Positions 35,180 to 48,675 of a stretch of DNA of 64,000 nucleotides are shown here, one piece after another. Source of the stretch: Oryzias latipes (Eukaryota; Chordata; Actinopteri; Beloniformes; Adrianichthyidae); assembly GCF_002234675.1 (NCBI RefSeq), contig NC_019867.2:18694184-18758183 (forward strand), in the 5' to 3' direction. The notes beneath the pieces are model-generated. The model was given only the letters and a program-made list of their open reading frames with translations. It searched no databases and was not told the origin of the DNA. Position 1 is the stretch's first letter; each line of letters begins with the position of its first letter. Both the position numbers and the translations under genes were made by a program.

Positions 35180-38100
35180 ATGAAGGACCTTATGGCCGCA
35201 GTCACTGTCCTGGCTTTAGTGGTGAGTACCTCTGAAACCTCTTCTGAAATACATGTACCTTTATTAGGTCTTTTTCTAAAATAAAATCAGTTTATTAACT
35301 ACAGTGGGTTCCTCTAGCTTTGTATCTTCAGTCTTTTATTAGTAATAAAGTCTTGATTTAGCACATTTATTTATTTACAGGAATCTATTTCCTGTAAAAC
35401 TCCTCAAGTGCAAAAAAGCTACTCGTTCTGGTCTTGTGTGTGTTAAAATGAAGAGTAAATTAATCATCAATGTCTTTTTAGGTGATTTTAAAACTTACTA
35501 TACATACACAGGAAGATTTTTACACATTAAAATCAAGTTAGTACTTCAGTAAAACAAAGATTTTAAAAAATGTATAAACAATTTTATAGGTTGGTATTAA
35601 ACACAAAAAGAGTATTGAAAGGAAATAGGGCTGAAAAATAAATGTGTGGTAAAAAAAAATCGCTGAAGAAGTTCACTTGTGTTTTTCAATTTAATTCGGT
35701 TTTGTCCAGAATGATCATCTAATGAAAAATGTGAACTCAAAAACGAGATGTTGAGGCTTTATCTCATCTTTGTGTCCAAAGTCAAAGTTAGAAAAGTGTT
35801 TAGACTGGCAATATTCTGAAGTGACGGCTCACCAAAGCATTTCCTGTAGTTTCAGCTTCTCAATGAAGCGTTGCAAAGTCCAGGATTTGCAGCTTTGCAA
35901 GATAGCTAATGAACAAAAAGGAGAAAATGTATGAAGATGGACAGGAAGTAATTCGATTCAGAAGGAAAGAAATATTTGTAGTAAATATAAACATGTGCAT
36001 ATACCTGAAGTGTATTCGTTTGATATTAGTTCTACATTATAATTGTTTATCTTTGTTCGTTTTTGTAGTTTTTAAACCAGGATAATGGTTTTAACATTGA
36101 CATTAGTTTTTTTACCTGCATTTCCTATTTAATGTCAAACATTGAGGCCCTAAACTGGATTTCACTATTTGATAAATAAAATACCAAATAAAAATCTTGA
36201 CATTTCATTAATGTATAAAAAAGCACAATCTAAATTAATTGTCATGCTCAATGTGTGGTTGAAAAATATTTTCTTAGTTATTTGTCCATTAATTTGTAAC
36301 TTTTTTTGTCTTTTTGTGCATTTTTTAACTTTGCATTGAATTTAAATATTGTTTAGAAATGCTGCTTTTACTGAAGTAATATATGAACAAGTTGGATTTA
36401 TGTCAAGACCCTCGTAGTTTCCAGAGATGAGTTAAAAAAATCAAAGTGATACCCTCTTGGAAAATGTAATATAAAGTCAACAAACACATGAAAAAAATGT
36501 TATTTTGAGTAATTTATTGAAATTTTCTAATACCAAAATCTATGTATTGCTTTAATGTATTAGCTTATTAATTTATAACTGAAAGTTACCTTTGTGCACT
36601 TTAAATGACTAGTTTTTCACAACCAAAAAAGATGACTTTAGAATAAAAATGTACAAATAAACATGTTTATGAAACCAAATTCATTTAAGTGATTTTATAC
36701 AGATACCCAGAGATACATATTTACTTATGTTGGCTCTTTCTATGACACAGATGCTGTCAGAGGCCCAACATCAGCCTGGATTTTGTGCTTTCTACGATGA
36801 GTGTGGTCGTAACCCATCCTTAGGGGACACTCTCATTCCTCCTATCGTCCCATGTCTGAACTACAGCCCAGCCCGACACCTCACAGGTGAACACTACAGG
36901 AGGTTCAAGGAGGTTTGTTGTTTATTATTGTATCACAAAAATTAACATAAAAAGGGAAGTGAGATTTAACGTAAAAGTAATACTTGCAAAGTTGCTACTG
37001 TTTCGGTTTGACCTACTGTATAGTAAAAGCTGCTCTTGCTGCAGGTGTGTCCCATGTTGGACCAAGGAGAGGAAAACACATACGGCTGCTGCTCCCTTGG
37101 ACAGCTTACATCTCTGGAGAGGAGCCTGTCCCTGTCCAAAGGTGTGCTGAACCGCTGTCCTTCGTGTGCGGAGAACTTTGCCCACATGCACTGCATGGCC
37201 ACCTGCAGCCCTAACCAGACAGTGGCAGTCAAAGTCACCAAAGTTATGAATGTCACCTATTTGGGCCAGCCAAAGGATGCGGTTGTGGCCTACAGCGCAT
37301 ACATCAACAATCAATTCGCAGAGACGGCTTTCCAGTCTTGTAAAAATGTCCGGCTACCAGCAACAGGAGGCTTTGCCATCTCTACCATGTGTGGTCGGTA
37401 TGGGGCCACCCTGTGCACCCCTCAGCGCTGGTACGACTTTCAGGGTGACTCCAGTAACGGGTTGGCTCCTTTAGACATCGACTTCCATCTGATAAAGGGT
37501 CATGACACCACAGGGCTGCCTGAGGGTGTGATTCCTTACAACGGGCAAGCTTTAAAGTGCAACGAGGTCACACCATCAGGATCCGAGCCCTGCTCCTGTC
37601 AGGACTGCAAAGACTCCTGTCCGAGTCTGCCTCCTCCTCCGCCCCCTCCAGCACCTTTCAGATTGGCCGGGATGGATGGATTCCTTCTCATTTCTATCAT
37701 TTTATCATGCGTTCTGATATGCGCCTTCTTGCTGTATGTATTTGTTTCTTTCCGGATGAGCTCTAAAAAAAAAAAAGATCAGGGAGGCGGAAAAAGAAAG
37801 GACAAAACTAAAGACATCTTTCAAAGAAAGATTCATCCTTCAGAGGTGACATGTGCTAACAAGACCAGCCTGGTAGCTCAAGATTTCCTGAGTTCACTGT
37901 TTCAACGTTGGGGAACCTTGATGGCCTCGTATCCCCTCACGGTAAAAAAATGAATAAAAATAAAAAACTTCTAGCTGCAAATCATGAAATGCAGGATACA
38001 GTTTTTTCATTTGTGAATATTTTGTCTTTTTTGAAGGTGCTCCTCTTCTCAGCAGTAGTTGTTGCTGTCCTCTCTGTTGGCCTTAAGTCCATTGAGCTCA

Positions 38101-41100
38101 CAACGGATCCAGTTGAGCTATGGTCTGCTCCAAATAGTCAGGCCCGCCAGGAGAAGGACTTTCATGACAAGCACTTTGGCCCGTTCTTCAGGACAAACCA
38201 GCTGATCTTAACGGCCCCGGACAAAAAAGGGAGCATTTATGACTCTCTGCTATTTGGAAAACAGAATTTCAGTGGGATTGTTTCCAAAGATCTCATCATC
38301 CAGCTGCTGGAGCTCCAGCAAAAAATACAGGTGATGACCATATAGTTAGCTCTGACAATGATTAAAAACATGTGAATATGTATTTACACTCTTTTGTTCT
38401 CTTTTTGGCAATTTTTAGCAAATTGAATTCTGGTCTGAGGATCTCAATCGCACAGCATCTCTGAAGGATGTGTGCTACGCTCCACTAAACCCGTCCAATC
38501 CTTCCCTGACCGACTGCGCAGTCAACAGCCTGCCACAGTACTTCCAAAACAGCCTGGAAAACATCAACGCCAAAGCAAATATGACAGAGTTAGGGGTGAC
38601 CAAAGAGGTGGACTGGAGAGACCACCTAATCTACTGCCTGAAGTAGGTTCTCATTCAGATAGCAGTGACTTATCTGCAGCTGTTCTCCTTTAGTGGCATA
38701 ACCTACACTCCTTCCACCTCTTCCCAAGCTCCCCGCTGTCCTTCAAAGACATCACTGCTTTGGGAATGAGCTGCATGGCCGACTACGGAGCGCCGGTCTT
38801 TACCTTTCTGGCTGTGGGAGGTTATGAAGGTGAGTGACTCCCTGATGAAGTCCTTTTTTGCTCATTCACAAAATTCCCTTCTCTTACATAGTGTGTTCCT
38901 CCTCTTTCAAGATGATGACTACACCAATGCAGAGGCTCTCATCCTAACATTCTCCCTGAACAACTTTCCTCGTGAGGATCCCAAGTTTAAAGTGGCTTTG
39001 CAGTGGGAGAAGGAGTTTCTTAAAATTGTCCAGGATTATCAGAAAAACCCAGCAACAAACTTCACGTTTGCCTACATGGCAGAGGTACAGGATCCCAGAA
39101 GGCATTGTTTCCACAAATCTTCTTGCTCAAAAGGAAAAATCCGATGCATTTTGTGTTTGCTAAAGTTAAAACCAGAAAGGAATTCTCCATTGTCTGTGAT
39201 TTTATATCAAACAAGCAAATGATAAAGGTTTGATGTAAAACTGACAAGCTTGTCTCCTACATTGCAAAACTGTGAAATTGACCAGTTTGTCTTTGCCTCA
39301 TTGACACATTTTCTGATTTCTTCAGTCTCCATTCCTTCAATTCATTCACATTTTTTATGACTTTTTGTTTGACAGAGGTCTCTAGAGGATGAGATCAATC
39401 GAACAACGGCAGAAGACATTCCCATCTTCATGATCAGCTATCTTGTAATCTTTGTGTACATCGCTGTGGCTCTGGGAGAGTACTCTTCATGCAAACGCTT
39501 ACTGGTGAGCTTTTTTTCCTGAGGAATGCTTAACTTTTTTAATCTTCGGTACATCACATCCAATGTCGCTTTTACCCCCTCACAGGTTGATTTATTGTCC
39601 TTTTTGTTATTAGCTCAGAAGTGAAGTGAAGTTTGAAAAAAATGTTCTTTTGTGCTCTCTGAAGGAGAAGTTTTAATAAACCAGGCAAGCTCTTAATTCT
39701 GAAAAAAAAGATGAAAGAAAACTGAGTTTTGTCAGCAAGAAGGCTGATGCTAAAGCATGTGATGACTTTCAGGGAGTACAAAATATAAAGTTTAAACAGA
39801 GATTCTTTTTATATTTCCTTCAATTTCTGGAGATAAAATAATGGTAATTTATTTGTTTGGATTAAAAACTTCAGAACTTCCCTTATAACTCTAGAAATAG
39901 AATTTTACACCCTTTGTTCTCACGTTTTGATGAAAGGGTGCTTATCATTTTCGTGTTTATCTTTCTTTGGAATCTGCGATTAGCAGAAGCCACCACAGCA
40001 TCAGCTCCTCTCGATTGCAGAGCTTGTACTTTAAGCTTTTTGGCCATACGCATGTGCCACGTGGAAGGCACAACGGAGTGCAGTGTACATTTTTGAGGGT
40101 CGTCTCTTTGTCCCATAGGTGGACTCCAAGTTTTTGGTGGGTCTGGGTGGAATCCTGGTGGTCGGCTGTTCGGTCCTGGCTTCCATGGGTTTCTACTCGT
40201 GGATTGGCATTCCGTCTTCACTGGTCATCTTGCAGGTGGTGCCTTTCCTTGTGCTTGCTGTTGGAGCTGACAACATCTTCATCTTTGTTTTGGAGTACCA
40301 GGTATCTGTGTGCAGAGCATGTGCACAATAACAGTGACTAAAATGATCGCTTTAGTGACCTCATCTTTTTGAATTCCAGAGAGATGTAAGGAGAGCTGGA
40401 GAGACTCGGGAGCAGCACATTGGTCGAGTGCTTGGACATGTAGCTCCCAGCATGCTCCTCTGCAGCCTTTCAGAGTCTGTTTGCTTCTTTTTAGGTACAA
40501 CTTTGAATCGATATTTACAAAGAAAAACCAATCCACTGTAAAAAAAAAAAAAAAAGGGGTTGTAGTTGGAAGTTCACATCCGATTAGCTCTGTTTTGTGT
40601 CATCAGGGGCCCTATCTACCATGCCAGCAGTGAGGTCCTTCGCTCTATATGCTGCTTTGGCCGTGCTTATGGACTTCGCCCTGCAGATGACAGCTTTTGT
40701 TGCACTTTTGTCCCTTGATGCTCGGCGCCAGGTCAAGAACCGCTGTGAACTCTTCTGTTGTGTTTCCGTGTCAGCCAAGCACTCCAACAAGCCAAATGAG
40801 GGCTTTCTGCTGCCCCTAATGAGGAAATACTACGCCCCGGCCCTGTTGAATCGTTACACAAGGATCTTTGTGGTAAACCTTCTAAACTTTGAGCGAAAAT
40901 ACTTCCTGCTGAAAAACATCAGGTCATATGTGTACCACCTGGACATTTTGTGGAATAACTCAACTTTGGGTTTTGTAGATGGTGGTGTTCATCCTAATGT
41001 TCTGCGCGTCCATATTCCTCATGTTGCATGTGAAAGTGGGTCTGGACCAGGAGCTTGCTATGCCGACAGTAAGTATGAGACCGTTGACCTCTGATTCATC

Positions 41101-44100
41101 AAATTAATTTGAGCAATTTCCACAAACAAATATTTATTTTAATTTCATTTTAGGACTCGTACATGCTGCGCTATTTCAGTTACCTGCACAAGTACTTTGA
41201 AGTTGGCGTTCCAGTTTACTTTGTGACAAAGAGAGGCTTCAACTTCACCAGTGAGGAGGGCATGAATGCTGTGTGTTCCAGTGTGGGCTGTGATCAGTTC
41301 TCTCTCACGCAGAAGATCCAGTACGCTACTAACTTCCCTGACTTGTAAGTGACAGTGTTAACTTATCAAATCTGATTAGAAGACGATAAAGCGGAACCTT
41401 TATCAAACCTTTCGTTTATAAGCATATGCCACTAAAGAGTTTTTTTAACTTTATTTCCAATGTAGATGTGGCAAAGGGAACTAAAATAAAATAATATTAC
41501 AGTTTAAGAATAAAAAATTAAAAGGCAGAATACCCAAATGTGTTTGTGTAGACTCTCATTGACTTAGGAGGATTCCAGTGAAGACAGATTCAGTCTTTAT
41601 GGAAGCCTTTAGGAGAAGAATAGCCAAGTCCAGTTGACTGCTTTTCAACCTAAGATGAAAAAAGTACCCAAATGTATTTCTCCTTGCAGAGTCTTCATTA
41701 AATAGCTTGCTTATTCAGTGTACATGTTGCTTGTGCTTCTCAATTCCCTCATCAAGTCTCAGTATCCCAATTTCTTCAGCCTTAAAATCAAAACAAAGCA
41801 ATGCCTCTTTCTGCTAGTCCTTTAGCAAAGGTCGTCTGTACTGGAGAGCAAGCTCGATCCAGACAGACCCACCCAAACGCCATCCTAGGATGGCGTCTAC
41901 CACTTTATCAAAGCTTTTCCTGAACAGGTCCTTGAACCTGCTGATAGTCGCAACCTCTAACATACAGACGGATCAGACTGGTTAATAATAAACCCAAGAG
42001 CTTAAATAATTCTCAAAATGAACAGTCCTGGAAAAATGAACAAACATCCAAAAGGTTCTGATAATTTTGCCTCACTTTATGCATTTATCTGTAAGTAAAG
42101 CAACAAAAAATATCTTTGCCGTTCAAGTGATGCTAATGACAGAATTTAGGAAACCTTGGCTCAAAAAGGAACATTGTTATACAACACGTTGCTTGGATAC
42201 ATCATTCTGTTTACATACTTGTTTGATACTAAAACGCACAGGGAATTACATTAGAGAAAAGTTGTTTACCAAAAAACTCCTTCGTTTCCAGTAATATAAT
42301 TTGAGCACTCATAAATCCTGTCTTGATAAAAGTAACTGACAGAGATTAAATTAATCTGATTGGATTTGTTTTTTTAATATATCTTTGAAAATATCTGTTA
42401 CTGACAAAATATTATAAAATATCTTTACTTATCATGTTTTTTTAGCTTTCTTAACTAAAAAATACTTATGCTGACAATGTGAATAGAGTGGATCATGGGG
42501 GTAATATTACTAATCAGCTAATATTAAACTTTGTCTAAACTTTTCTGACATTTAAACAGTTTTTACTGTCCATAAAGAGCATTAAGGAAAATTAACTAAG
42601 TTTAATTTCAGTTTCAATAAATTATCGATATTTATACCAATGCCTTTGTCTAATCTCTGTATTTGGTGCCTCCATAAATTATTTCTTATGAAAAAAGAAC
42701 CCAAGCTAAATAAGTACAAACTAGTTTGTGCTTTAATGGTGTCGTCTTATGTTGTGCTCTTCAGATCCTACATTGCAATTCCTGCTAATTCTTGGGTGGA
42801 CGATTTCATTGACTGGTTGAACCCTGGATCCAGATGTTGTCGACTCTACACCCTCGGTCCAAACCAAGGGGAGTTCTGTCCAGCAAACATAAGTGAGGAT
42901 TCTGGTTCAGTAAAGGACATTCTAAGCTAAAAAAATAGGAAAATCCCAAGTCTCACTTCATGAAAACCTCCTCTTTTGTCAAATGCAACATTAGGTTCTC
43001 TCTTATGTGGGCGCAAATGTATGAACGCTTCTGCAACCAGTGCCATCAGGCCCAGTGTAGAACTGTTCAACCGCTTCCTCCCTGACTTCCTGGGTAACAG
43101 ACCTGATCTGCAGTGCTCCAAAGGGTGTGTATGATAGCCCCACACATGCAGACACCCCACACAATCAATGGCTTCATGGTGGATTGTATCATTCAACAGG
43201 GGTCTCGGAGCTTACGACACATCGGTAGTAATAGATGGCGGGGGAGAAATAATAGGTGAGCAATTTCCAGCCCAGTCAAGGCAGCCGGGGATGTGATGAA
43301 TAAGAAGCCTGTGAATGAACTCACTTTTCTGGTCATTGCAGCCTCTCGGTTCATGGCTTACCACACAACTCTGACCAACTCTCAGGAGTACACTGCTGCC
43401 CTGCAGAAGGGCAGAGAGCTGGCCAGCAGCATCACAGAGGCCATGAGGAAAGTACCAGGGACATCTCCAGACTTTGAAGTGTTCACTTACACGTACGTAT
43501 CCTGATCTTTCCTCAAAAGGGATTCCTTCTCCTCCTTCAAACACTAATTGTGTCTCTTAAACTTTTTTTTCAGGCTGACTAATGTGTTTTATGAGCAGTA
43601 TCTGACCATTGTGCCAGAGGGACTCTTCAACATCTCCATGTGTCTATTGCCAACTTTCGTGGTGTGCTGCCTTCTGCTGGGTTTAGACCTGCTCTCTGGC
43701 CTGCTCAACCTGATCACTATAATCATGATTGTTGTGGACACAGTTGGGGTCATGACTTTGTGGAGCATTGACTACAATGCAGTGTCCCTGATCAATCTGG
43801 TGACGGTGAGAAAAAAGCCTTGTCTTTCCATTACATCTAGTTTGGATACAGTACTCAAATGTCTTGTGGTCCTTTTAACCGTCACTATTGATTCACATAG
43901 GACGAGATTGGCACTTTTATTAACGCTACTACATTAAATAATTGACAGTGAATTTAAATTGTTTGGAATTTGTGTTTTTAAACCCTTTGATGAAATCTCC
44001 CCTAAAACTTGCAGTGTTTTAATGAAATATAGATAGTATCAGTTATGAGACGTTGGGGGATTTAGTAAGTTTTTGCTCACAACAATGTTAGTTTAAGACG

Positions 44101-45364
44101 GAAAAATGCACCTTGTTTATCCACTTTCTCAAATTTGATCCACATGTTTTTAACAATAAGATTAATTATCAGCAAATGTTGCATTCTTTCAATGCAGCAA
44201 GTAAACAATTTTAACAATAGACGATTTAGTCTCACCACAAAGTTTCGAAAATTTGCCAAACTTTTCCACCAAATTTTTTTAGAAATTTCATGGAAGCAGC
44301 CATTTTGAAATGAGCAGGAAAAGCCCTTCTACTGGCTCTTGTGGAAAGATAGGCGGTCTGAGAAATGTGTGTATTAAATATGATCCAAATGGTAATGTAC
44401 GGTTAAGAAATCTTCAGTTAAGACCACAAACTATGGATCACACCTGATAACGTGTCTTGCATCATGCCTTCTGATTTGTTGGTAGGCGGTGGGAATTTCA
44501 GTGGAGTTTGTGTCTCACATGACCAGATCCTTCGCCCTCAGCACTAAACCCACACGTGTAGAAAGAGCTGCAGAGGCTACAGCCAACATGGGCAGTGCAG
44601 TAAGTACAAGTTCATTCAGAACTCAATCTAAAATACGAGTAATAGATGTCGTCTGCGTTTAAGAACTACAAAAAGCTTTCTGGATTGCAAATGACAGTAT
44701 TGTTGCTTTTTTTTATTCAAAGGTGTTTGCTGGTGTTGCAATGACTAACCTGCCAGGCATCCTTGTTTTGGCCTTTGCCAAGGCCCAACTCATCCAGATT
44801 TTCTTCTTCCGCCTAAATCTGGTCATTACACTTCTTGGGTTGGCCCATGGACTAATATTCCTCCCTGTGCTCCTCACTTATTTTGGTACGGACCTTTATT
44901 CCCACTCTGTCTTCCCTGCTTCTAGTGTGGCTCCACTGTTGTGTGTATGCATATGAATATCTGGTGATGGCGTGTACTGGCAGCCACGCCTCTGTCAGTC
45001 TGCCCCAGGGCAGCATTGGCTACATCAGTAGCTTACCATCACCAAGTATGAAAGAGGAGTGAATGAAAAATGGACATATTGTAAGAGCTTTGAGCGTCTG
45101 GATCCAATCTATTAATAACTTTTAAAAAATGGTTCTTTTTTTTTTTAAGGTCCTGGTCTGAATAAAGCCATCCTGTTGCAGGCCCAGCGGGCTAACCAAA
45201 GTCAGGACACAATGAGAAGAGTAAAAGAAGCATATGACAACATCAGCTATGTGGACAACGACGAAACGAACCCAGGAACCAGCTCAAACTCCACAAGTTC
45301 TTCAGGGGACGACAAAAAACCTCCAGAAGCTGCAGAAAGAAAGGAGAAGATTGAGCGCTTATGA
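35180..45364 (+). CDS. npc1l1: NPC1-like 1 sterol transporter (21 coding exons)
   Basis: Polytopic membrane protein that takes up cholesterol at the apical surface of enterocytes; target of ezetimibe in mammals. Coding exons: 35180-35221, 36751-36912, 37045-37941, 38037-38330, 38419-38642, 38729-38829, 38912-39084, 39376-39504, 40119-40301, 40380-40494, 40607-40872, 40979-41068, 41154-41344, 42765-42892, 42995-43124, 43200-43255, 43342-43492, 43574-43805, 44486-44599, 44723-44885, 45150-45364; 1351 aa. It shows a signal peptide, the Cys-rich sterol-binding N-terminal domain (from [13 protein letters not shown]), a Pro-rich hinge, and [18 protein letters not shown]. The sterol-sensing domain is around 635-810 ([21 protein letters not shown]), and the C-terminal membrane block contains [19 protein letters not shown]. 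That block and the chromosomal neighbours match NPC1L1 better than NPC1. Phases agree across all introns. The cytosolic tail differs from human. Confidence 0.94.
41345..42764 (+). other. npc1l1 intron 13, nothing coding
   Basis: The largest internal intron after intron 1. It contains a perfect 20-bp palindrome and AT-rich sequence, and no ORF with recognisable homology. Intron 1 (35222-36750) is likewise empty of recognisable features. Confidence 0.6.
41877..41896. repeat. perfect 20-bp palindrome
   Basis: ACGCCATCCTAGGATGGCGT is its own reverse complement. It lies in npc1l1 intron 13. It may be the centre of an old inverted repeat or a dyad protein site. Confidence 0.85.
44985..45100 (+). 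repeat. SINE/LINE 3'-tail-like repeat, copy 1
   Basis: CAGTCTGCCCCAGGGCAGC, TAGCTTACCATCACCAAGTATG, then TGAATGAAAAATGGACATATTG and AAGAGCTTTGAG are shared with 48560-48675. The wording resembles the LINE-derived 3' half of fish SINEs. In the last npc1l1 intron. Confidence 0.6.
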
Positions 45365-45853
45365 GGTGCCAAAACTGTTATCGAGTTAAATATTTACCTC
45401 AATCAAAAATGGACTCAAGGGACCAATAACAGTGATACAGTGCTTTATTTTAGTGGAAGTATTGCAACAATCACAATGCAAAGGCTGTCAGAATGATACT
45501 GGACATTGTCATTTTGTTTTCTGTTTTTGTACTGGATTTAATTGTTTTGTATTTGTACACACATTTCATTATAGCACTTTTTAAAGTGACACACACTCCA
45601 TGACTTTTCCCTAAACAGTAAAATGCTGCAGAAAGAATGCAATCAGACCATGTAAAAAAAAACGTTTACTTTAAAAGCACTCGTCTTCATTAAAATGGTC
45701 GTCATGGGAGTTTTTTTATGACGAGTGATTAGACGTTACAAATACACACCAATGCAGTTTTTTTTTGTTTACTCTAAATTTATTTCTGTTTAACAAGGGA
45801 CTGGTGCGCCTGCTTTTTTTGTCTCCTTGTGCCAGCTGGGCCTCTGATGCAAT

Positions 45854-45859
45854 AATAAA
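45854..45859 (+). terminator. candidate npc1l1 polyadenylation signal
   Basis: First clear AATAAA cluster after the npc1l1 stop (another at about 45866), giving a 3' UTR near 490 bases. Confidence 0.45.
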
Positions 45860-46088
45860 TACATAAATAAAAACACACTTTCTATGTTTTCTGCCAGTCA
45901 CAAGCTGTCCAGAGAGGAGTTGGTTGTTCATTTACAAAGGCTCCAAGCAGAATTATGATGAAAACCCTTTGATTTTTTTTCATTGAAAAGGATACGAATT
46001 CTTCTGGGAAGCTTAATCACGGAAAAGGTAAAGAATACATTTTGGTTTCCAAATTTTCTCACGGAATGTAAAACTAGTACTACAGATG

Positions 46089-46299
46089 TAACCCTTGTGC
46101 TATCCTAGGCACTTTACCATTGGGAGTTGGGTCATCTAGACCCACTAGACAGTGCGGTGAACCATTTTTCTACAATGATTTGTGATCTTCACTGGTGTCC
46201 ATGGATTACATGAAATCTTTCCACCTTTATTCACCTTTGTCATGGTAGAGAGAACACGTCAATGCAAGGGTGGGGTCATCTAAGATAGCACAAGGGTTA
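46089..46299 (+). mobile_element. MITE family B, copy 2
   Basis: TAACCCTTGTGCTATCCTAG at the left and CTAAGATAGCACAAGGGTTA at the right, about 211 bp. Best-preserved copy of the three in the window. Confidence 0.88.
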
Positions 46300-47326
46300 G
46301 TTTCCTTTTTTTCTACATGTGTGCATGCAACAGAGTGGAGTGTGTTTTTATTTATTTATTTGGTTGCCAATCCCCTCCACGTGGGTTGGCCCAGCGCTCC
46401 AGCGCCCTTGAAGGGTTTCCTTCCCAAATTTCCCTCCCTCGTGTGATTGTGTCCCTTGTTTTTTAATTTTTAGCTTTAATAAGATTATTTTTAACTGGTA
46501 CCACATCTTGGTCTCATTTTGACAAATGATCTGTGCGCCTGTGTTTTTTTTCTTTGATTTGATTTGATTTGAAAGGGTTTATTTCAAGCAATCACAAAAG
46601 AATAATACACAAAAACATTACAATCATCAGTTGTCTATTCATACAAAGGTATCAAAAATGAAGCAAATTTATATTATCCCTGTTCTTCCGTAACCATTTT
46701 ATTGCAAGATTTATCATTATCCGGTTTCTAGCTTTTATCAGACAAAATTAAGAATCCTTAGGCATCAATAAAGCACATAACAAAGATGAATTACTTAAAT
46801 TATTATGTAAGAGATAACTATTTTAGACATCAACACGGCAAATGAAGATCTGTTATCCAAAATATGTGCAGATTATGTTACTTATAAAAATCATGTACAT
46901 GATTAATAAAAATCATACTTTATCAGTAAAATAGACATAACGCGGTTTCAAAAACCTTCATAGCAAAAATGTATTAAGTATCAAAAGTTAAAATATGTGC
47001 AAATCATGTTACATTAGGAAAAAGCACGACTCAATCTTTCAATTTTTGGACCGAGTGAAGTAATATCATGAGAAATCAATCAATTTAACAATCTTCAATA
47101 ATTGATTAAGCATTTTTTTTAATAATAAGGTAATGCTGTGAATTAAAATAAAAAAGGGTCCATAATCTGTCGATTGTCCAAGGTTGGTATGTCTTCTTCT
47201 GCTGATTAACAGCCGTTCTTCTGGTTTAACAGAGTTTATAGTTCTCTTTAATGTTATGTCTGCAGGCATGTTAAAGCGCCTTTGGGTTCCCCGGACCCAG
47301 TACCCGAGGTGGCGTTGTTGCTCTCA

Positions 47327-47545
47327 GCCCTTGTGCTATCCTAGGTACTTTAACATTGGGAATGGGGTCATCTAGACCCCACAAAACAGTGTGCTAAACC
47401 TTCTTTCTTCAATGATTTTTTTTAATCTTCACTGGTGTGCATGGATTACATGAAATCCTCTTCACCTTTATCCACCTTTGTCATGGTAGGGATGACAATG
47501 TAAGGATCGGGTCATCTGGACCCCATAGGATGGCACAATGGTTAG
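47327..47545 (+). mobile_element. MITE family B, copy 3
   Basis: Starts GCCCTTGTGCTATCCTAGG and ends ATAGGATGGCACAATGGTTA. Same interior as copy 2 with more substitutions. Confidence 0.82.
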
Positions 47546-48559
47546 TCTGCTACACCACTTGCCAAAACTGAAAGTGTGGAAATGTGTTTTTCCAAATGAA
47601 ATTATAGTGACAACCAAAAAGGAAAAGCTGTCTTGATCAAAAACATTTACATTGCTGGTCCATTGCTGGTTTTCCAGAAATCCTGTATCATCGGATGCTG
47701 ATTACATGGATCAGGTGTGTTTATTAAACAGGGAGCTTCAATGGCAGGTTGGTTAGAAAATGGACACAGCCCCATTGAGGCCTGGATTCTGACACCCCTG
47801 AAATATTTCATTCAGAATCTGACATGTTTCCCTTTGGAAGTCCCCATTAAAGACGGTTCTTCCTTTGACTGTTCCACTTTTACTAAAACAAGTGCATGCT
47901 CGTTCAATGGAAAGTACCAAGTTACAAGTCAGCACCAAAGTACCACTGTACCTAATTGGAAGGATTTTAAGATTAAAAAATGAATATTCACAAAATGTTT
48001 CTTTAGATTTTTATTTATTTATTTCAATTTGAATAATTTAACAAATATTATTTACACAGTTTACATGATTAGTGAAAACTAACCAAACTCATCTGAGAAA
48101 GACTGCAATAATTTTGTTGTGATAATAGGACAGTTTAATTTTTCTTTGGCTGAGGAGCAAAGCTCATGACAATTTAAAATTATATATGTATAAAAATAGA
48201 AAATATAATTCCTGACTAGCATTTTGATATTAACAAAATGTATTTTTCCCAAAAACATAAATAATTTATGTGGCTGATAATTTAAGACTGCTTTCATTTC
48301 CTTTTGGGTCAATTTAAAAACTTTATCTCAACGTCTGAATGAGCTCTATTACAGACCTCCCAGCCACCATTGATCACAACATAAACTGTGTAACTGTGTT
48401 TTAATTTTTTAACTTAAAAATACCACAGAAAAAAAATCATTATGAAAAGAGTGATGCTCCCATCATACTTAATGACACTGAATTTAAAATGAGAGAAGAT
48501 GAAGGAGTTGAAGAAGTGGACACTAAAGCAAAAGCTTCCCTTGTGTTTGCCAGGCTGGG

Positions 48560-48675
48560 AAAACAGAAGATGTCAGTCTGCCCAAGGGCAGCTGAGGCTA
48601 CATTAGTAGCTACCATCACCAAGTATGAATGAGGACTGAATGAATAATGGACACATTGGAAGAGCTTTGAGCACC
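48560..48675 (+). repeat. SINE/LINE 3'-tail-like repeat, copy 2
   Basis: GTCAGTCTGCCCAAGGGCAGC, TAGCTACCATCACCAAGTATG and AAGAGCTTTGAGCACC match the repeat in the last npc1l1 intron. Confidence 0.6.

Noticed and set aside
36925-37314. Antisense frame of 129 codons over npc1l1 exon 3
   Set aside because: Shadow of the coding exon; only the + strand matches NPC1L1.
38643-38728. Splice acceptor at TTTAG before TGGCATAACC (npc1l1 intron 5)
   Set aside because: That choice breaks the frame; the later acceptor CCCAAG|C gives the conserved N-S-P-L-S-F-K-D continuation.
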